Assembly (NCBI GenBank): GCA_963821925.1
Contig: CAWGFO010000001.1
Location: 620,001 to 684,000 of the forward strand
Reading direction: 5' to 3'
Source: JAOUEA01 sp963821925
GTDB taxonomy: Bacteria > Actinomycetota > UBA4738 > HRBIN12
Length of the DNA: 64,000 nucleotides
Shown in pieces: positions 60,641-64,000 of the stretch. How positions within the stretch are numbered: the first letter of the stretch is position 1; each line of letters starts with the position of its first letter. Position numbers and translations under genes: made by a program. A model generated the notes under the pieces. The model searched no databases. It saw nothing but the letters and a program-made list of their open reading frames with translations, and was not told where the DNA came from.

Positions 60641-61924
60641 GTGAGCATCAAGGTCGTGCTCGGCGAGGACAACGTGCTCGTGCGCGAGGGCGTTCGCGCG
60701 TTGCTCGACTCCTATGACGACATCGAGGTGGTGGGCGTGGCCGAGGATGCGCCCTCGCTGCTGACCGCGGCGGCCGAGCACGTGCCCGACGTGGTCGTCA
60801 CCGACATCAAGATGCCGCCGACGTTCCAGCTCGAGGGCATCGACTGCGCGCACTCGATCCGGGAACAGCATCCCGACACCGGGGTCGTCGTCCTGTCCGC
60901 GCACGACGACGAGGAGTACGCGATCGCGCTCCTCGGCCGCGGGCACAGCGGGCTCGGCTACCTCCTGAAGGACCGGATCGCCCAGGGCGACGAGCTCGCG
61001 CGCGCGATCCGCGAGGTCCACGCGGGCGGGAGCATGGTCGACCCCTCGATCGCCGAGCGGCTCTCGGACCGCAGCGGCGCCGCCGAGCGCGACCGTCAGC
61101 TGCTCGACATGATGGCCAAGGGGCTCGGCTACGAGGAGATCGCGTCCGCGCTCGGCACCACGCAGGAGGCCGTCGACCGGCAGGTGACCGAGCTGTTCCG
61201 AGGGATGGCCGACGGCAACGGCGGGTCGAGCCTGGTCGACGAGTTCAAGCGGATGCACGCCGCGGTGATCGAGCAGACCGAGTCCCGCAAGACGCTCGCG
61301 TCGTTCGTGCCGTCGCAGCTGGCCGACCGGCTCGCCGCGCATCCCGAAACCGCGATCGAGCCCCAGGAGGTCGTGGTGACCGTCCTGTTCTCCGACATCC
61401 GCGGGTTCTCGACGATCGCCGAACGGCTCGAGGCGCGCGACGTCGCGGCCGTGGTGGGTCGGCACCTGACCGCGATGGCCGAGGTCGTCGTCTCGCACGG
61501 CGGCACGATCGACAAGTTCCAGGGCGACGCCGTGATGGCGGTGTTCGGCGCGCCGGAGCCGCTCGACGATCACGCGGCTCGCGCGCTCCGCTGCGCGATC
61601 GGGATGCAGCGCCGCCAAGCGGAGCTGAACGCCGAGGGATGGAGCGTCGAGGACCTCCCCACGATGGGCGTGGGGATCGGCGTGAACACCGGCTCGGTGA
61701 TCGCCGGCACGATCGGCGGCGCCGGGCGGCTCGAGTACACGGTGGTGGGCGACGCCGTGAACGTCGCGTCGCGGCTGCAGTCCGAGGCCGAAGGGGGCGA
61801 GATCGTGGCAGCGGCGAGCACCGTGGCGGCCGCCCCGGAGGTCGCCTGTGAGTCGATCGGGCCGCGCCTCGTGAAGGGGCGCGAGGAGCCCGTCGAGGTG
61901 TTCCGTGTCCGCGTCGACGGCTGA
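60641..61924 (+). CDS. Response regulator fused to class III adenylate cyclase (REC-HTH-like-CYC)
   Basis: 427 residues in three parts. Residues 1-125 form a receiver domain closely related to the divergent NarL protein (VVLGEDNVLVREGVRALLD; phosphorylated Asp55 in VVVTDIKMPP; GYLLKDRIAQGDEL). Residues about 145-190 look like a decayed LuxR helix-turn-helix (DRQLLDMMAKGLGYEEIASA LGTTQEAVDRQVTELF). Residues about 240-425 are a class III cyclase with VTVLFSDIRGFSTIAERLE (metal Asp), IDKFQGDAVMAVFG (Lys and second metal Asp) and YTVVGDAVNVASRLQSE (purine Asp, Asn/Arg pair), predicting ATP as substrate. Phosphorylation would thus control cAMP synthesis. GTG 60641 follows GGAAGG. The 3' end overlaps kinase E by 20 bp. 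Confidence 0.9.
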   Translation: MSIKVVLGEDNVLVREGVRALLDSYDDIEVVGVAEDAPSLLTAAAEHVPDVVVTDIKMPPTFQLEGIDCAHSIREQHPDTGVVVLSAHDDEEYAIALLGRGHSGLGYLLKDRIAQGDELARAIREVHAGGSMVDPSIAERLSDRSGAAERDRQLLDMMAKGLGYEEIASALGTTQEAVDRQVTELFRGMADGNGGSSLVDEFKRMHAAVIEQTESRKTLASFVPSQLADRLAAHPETAIEPQEVVVTVLFSDIRGFSTIAERLEARDVAAVVGRHLTAMAEVVVSHGGTIDKFQGDAVMAVFGAPEPLDDHAARALRCAIGMQRRQAELNAEGWSVEDLPTMGVGIGVNTGSVIAGTIGGAGRLEYTVVGDAVNVASRLQSEAEGGEIVAAASTVAAAPEVACESIGPRLVKGREEPVEVFRVRVDG

Positions 61925-63932
61925 GCCCACCGCGGCGTCGGCGACCGAGACCACGGCGACAGCTCCCTCACGGCGCCGGCTCGCGTGGGGCCTGTTCCTG
62001 TTCGGCGCCGCGTGGGTCGCGCTCGGATCGGTCCTGCTGCTGCTCGGGCTCGCCGACGGCTCGCTCACCGGCTCGGACGTGATCAGCCAGTTCGCCCTGC
62101 TGGCACCTGCGGGCGCGTTCTCGATCGTGGGACTCAGCGTCGCGTTGCGCCAGCCCTGGAACGCCTGCGGCTGGCTGATGCTCGTGATCGGCACGATCTG
62201 GAGTTTCGGCGTGAGCCCGCAGCCGGCCAGCGATTCGGCCGTGGCGTGGGCGACCTCGTGGGGCTGGGTACCGCCCTTCGGGCTGATGGCGACGCATCTG
62301 CCCCTCCGCCTGCCCGACGGGCGACTGCTCTCACCGCGATGGCGGTGGGTCTCGAGGGCGGCGACGACCGCGATGGTGCTGACGTGTGTCGGGATCACCT
62401 TCGACCCCGCGAACGCGGGGAACCCGATCCCTGGCGTCGACCTCACGGTCGTCGGTGTCGTGGGCCTGATCGCGCTCGGGCTCTGCGCGATCGCCTCGAT
62501 CGCGTCGCTCGTGGTGCGTTCCCGGCGAGCGGGCTCGGACGAGAAGCATCAGATCCGCTGGATCGCGATCGGGGCGGTGGTCTTCATCGTCGCCTGGATC
62601 GTGACGATCGTCACGACGCAGGGCTCGGAGCCAGGCCCGGTGATGACGGTGATGGCACTCTCGGCCTACGCGGCGATCCCGGTCTCTATGGGCATCGCGA
62701 TCTTGAAGTACCGCCTCTACGACATCGATGTCGTGATCAAGAAGACCGTGATCCTCGCCGTGCTCGCGGCGTTCTTCGTGGTGGTGTACGCGCTCGTCGT
62801 GGGCGGCGTCGGGGCGCTGGTTGAGGGGTCGAGCAACACGGCGCTTTCGTTCGCGGCCGCCGCGATCGTGGCCACCCTCTTCCAGCCCGTGCTCGCCCGC
62901 GCGCGCCGGTTCGCCGACCGGCTCGTCTACGGCGATCGGGCCACGCCGTACGAGGTGCTCGCGGCCTTCGGGGACCAGCTCGCCGACACCTACTCGGCCG
63001 ACGACGTCCTGCCGAGGACGGCGCGGGTTCTCGCCGAGGGCGTCGGGGCCGAGCGCGCGCGCGTGTGGCTCGCCGAGGGCCAGGGGTTCCGGCCGGTCGC
63101 CGTGTACCCGCCGGATGCCGAGCCGGAGCGGACCGACGATCATCTCGCCGAGGTCCGGCACCAGGGTGACCTCCTCGGCGCGTTGTCGGTCGCGATGCCG
63201 GCGAACGACCCGATGGACCCCGCCAAGGAGAAGCTGATCGCCGATCTCGCCGCCCAGGCCGGGCTCGTGCTGCGCAACGTCCGGCTGGTCGAGGACCTCC
63301 GGAGCTCGCGGAGGCGCCTCGTGGCCGCCCAGGACGAGGAGCGCCGCAAGCTCGAGCGCAACATCCACGACGGCGCCCAGCAGCAGCTCGTCGCCCTCGC
63401 CGTGAAGGCGCGCCTGACCCGGACGCTCACCGAGCGCGATCCGGCGAAGGCCGCCGAGATGCTCGAGCAGATCGAAGCCGAGACGCAGTCGGCGCTCGAG
63501 GATCTGCGCGACCTCGCCCGCGGGATCTACCCGCCGCTCCTGGCCGACAAGGGCCTCGAGGCCGCCCTCTCCGCGCAAGCTCGGAAGTCACCCGTTCCCG
63601 TCACCGTGACGGGCGACGGGATCGGACGCTATCCGCAGGAGGTGGAGGCCGCGGTGTACTTCTCGGTGCTCGAAGCGCTCCAGAACATCGCGAAATACGC
63701 CGACGCCACGCGCGCCGAGGTCCGTCTCGGTCGCGACGCCGACGCCCTCACGTTCCGGGTGCACGACGACGGACGAGGGTTCGATCCGGACGCGATCGAC
63801 TACGGGACCGGCCTGCAGGGGATGGTGGACCGTCTCGCGGCGCTCGACGGCAGCGTGTCCGTCACCTCGCGTCCGGACGACGGCACCACGGTGGACGGCA
63901 GGATCCCGGTGCGCGTGGGGGCGGTGCGCTGA
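61905..63932 (+). CDS. Large membrane sensor histidine kinase E
   Basis: 675 residues from GTG 61905 inside the end of the cyclase gene. Helices span about 25-320, with THLPLRLPDGRLLSPRWRWV and LKYRLYDIDVVIKKTVILA. A GAF-like domain follows (about 345-455), then RNIHDGAQQQLVALAVKARL with the phospho-accepting His488, and an ATPase domain with NIAKYADATRAEV, DDGRGFDPDAIDYGTG and GMVDRLAALDG. The overlap with the receiver-cyclase makes it that protein's most likely kinase. Its stop overlaps another start (TGATG). Confidence 0.92.
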   Translation: MSASTAEPTAASATETTATAPSRRRLAWGLFLFGAAWVALGSVLLLLGLADGSLTGSDVISQFALLAPAGAFSIVGLSVALRQPWNACGWLMLVIGTIWSFGVSPQPASDSAVAWATSWGWVPPFGLMATHLPLRLPDGRLLSPRWRWVSRAATTAMVLTCVGITFDPANAGNPIPGVDLTVVGVVGLIALGLCAIASIASLVVRSRRAGSDEKHQIRWIAIGAVVFIVAWIVTIVTTQGSEPGPVMTVMALSAYAAIPVSMGIAILKYRLYDIDVVIKKTVILAVLAAFFVVVYALVVGGVGALVEGSSNTALSFAAAAIVATLFQPVLARARRFADRLVYGDRATPYEVLAAFGDQLADTYSADDVLPRTARVLAEGVGAERARVWLAEGQGFRPVAVYPPDAEPERTDDHLAEVRHQGDLLGALSVAMPANDPMDPAKEKLIADLAAQAGLVLRNVRLVEDLRSSRRRLVAAQDEERRKLERNIHDGAQQQLVALAVKARLTRTLTERDPAKAAEMLEQIEAETQSALEDLRDLARGIYPPLLADKGLEAALSAQARKSPVPVTVTGDGIGRYPQEVEAAVYFSVLEALQNIAKYADATRAEVRLGRDADALTFRVHDDGRGFDPDAIDYGTGLQGMVDRLAALDGSVSVTSRPDDGTTVDGRIPVRVGAVR

Positions 63933-64000
63933 TGCGCGCCGACGCGGCCGAGCGACCGGCGGGCACCACCCTCGACGGGGTCGGGCCGACGGCGACAGGG
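63932..64000 (+). CDS. Start of a further gene, cut by the window edge
   Basis: ATG 63932 overlaps the stop of kinase E. The 23 visible codons (MRADAAERPAGTTLDGVGPT) match no domain. By position it may be another sensor kinase or partner, but nothing in the sequence proves it. Confidence 0.4.
   Translation, partial: MRADAAERPAGTTLDGVGPTATG

Noticed and set aside
60626..60646. GTGACGG/GTGAGC pair before the receiver-cyclase as another regulon box
   Set aside because: Spacing is 8 bp rather than 11, and the second repeat is the start codon region.
1..64000. CRISPR arrays, tRNA or rRNA genes, insertion sequences and phage attachment sites
   Set aside because: Looked for regularly spaced repeats, transposase motifs and cloverleaf or rRNA signatures while reading; none was convincing, though short tRNAs could be missed by eye.

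Overview
The window is a 64 kb piece of a very GC-rich bacterial chromosome, most likely from a deep-branching, uncultured member of the Actinomycetota. Evidence for this is the high GC content, the frequent GTG starts, a MFS-thymidylate kinase fusion, an APC permease-TrkA-TrkA operon like the mycobacterial Rv2690c-CeoB-CeoC locus, and many leaderless-looking starts with a TANNNT hexamer 6-8 nt upstream. A GC-rich Chloroflexota lineage cannot be excluded. I see no rRNA, tRNA, CRISPR array or insertion sequence.

Layout. 0-10.7 kb: mixed genes, including an ECF sigma factor with a membrane beta-propeller partner, a membrane adenylate cyclase, a lipid/polysaccharide flippase, a serine hydrolase and a methyltransferase. 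10.9-15.7 kb: an MrfA-like helicase and two divergent CaCA cation exchangers. 15.7-23.1 kb: an LCP cell-wall ligase, NhaA, an FAD oxidoreductase, a K+-independent proton-pumping pyrophosphatase and an OB-fold protein. 23.2-40.9 kb: a potassium island with kdpFABCDE, an orphan DUF4118-GAF protein, two TrkA (RCK) proteins, two complete KimA/APC-type K+ permeases, the remnant of a third, and a second KdpDE-like two-component pair. 40.9-48 kb: GNAT, DedA, topA, MFS-tmk and holB. 48.1-50.3 kb: a CRP-type regulator, a stand-alone receiver and small unknown proteins. 50.4-64 kb: an array of large membrane sensor kinases (five complete, two internally deleted, one partial) with a NarL regulator and a receiver-cyclase fusion.

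Two things stand out. First, five copies of an 11-bp-spaced tandem repeat (GTGAAGG-like, N4, GTGAAGG-like) lie only in front of nhaA, kdp, the permease-TrkA operon and the second two-component system. This suggests one OmpR-type regulator (KdpE or its paralogue) controls an alkali-cation regulon. Second, six kinase genes or remnants are joined by ATGA overlaps in one operon. One kinase has lost its phospho-accepting histidine, and next to the operon a response regulator has acquired an adenylate cyclase domain. A CRP-type protein is encoded nearby, so the array may feed into cAMP signalling.

Caveats. Many frameshifts lie at 1.3, 17.3-19.0, 23.3-31.6 and 37.9-40.2 kb. Nearly all are explained by one extra base in otherwise well-conserved genes, so residual sequencing insertions are likelier than decay. 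Separately, five genes have kept both ends but lost the middle; these may be real deletions or assembly collapses. Intergenic stretches not listed are below 300 bp, and I see nothing else in them.
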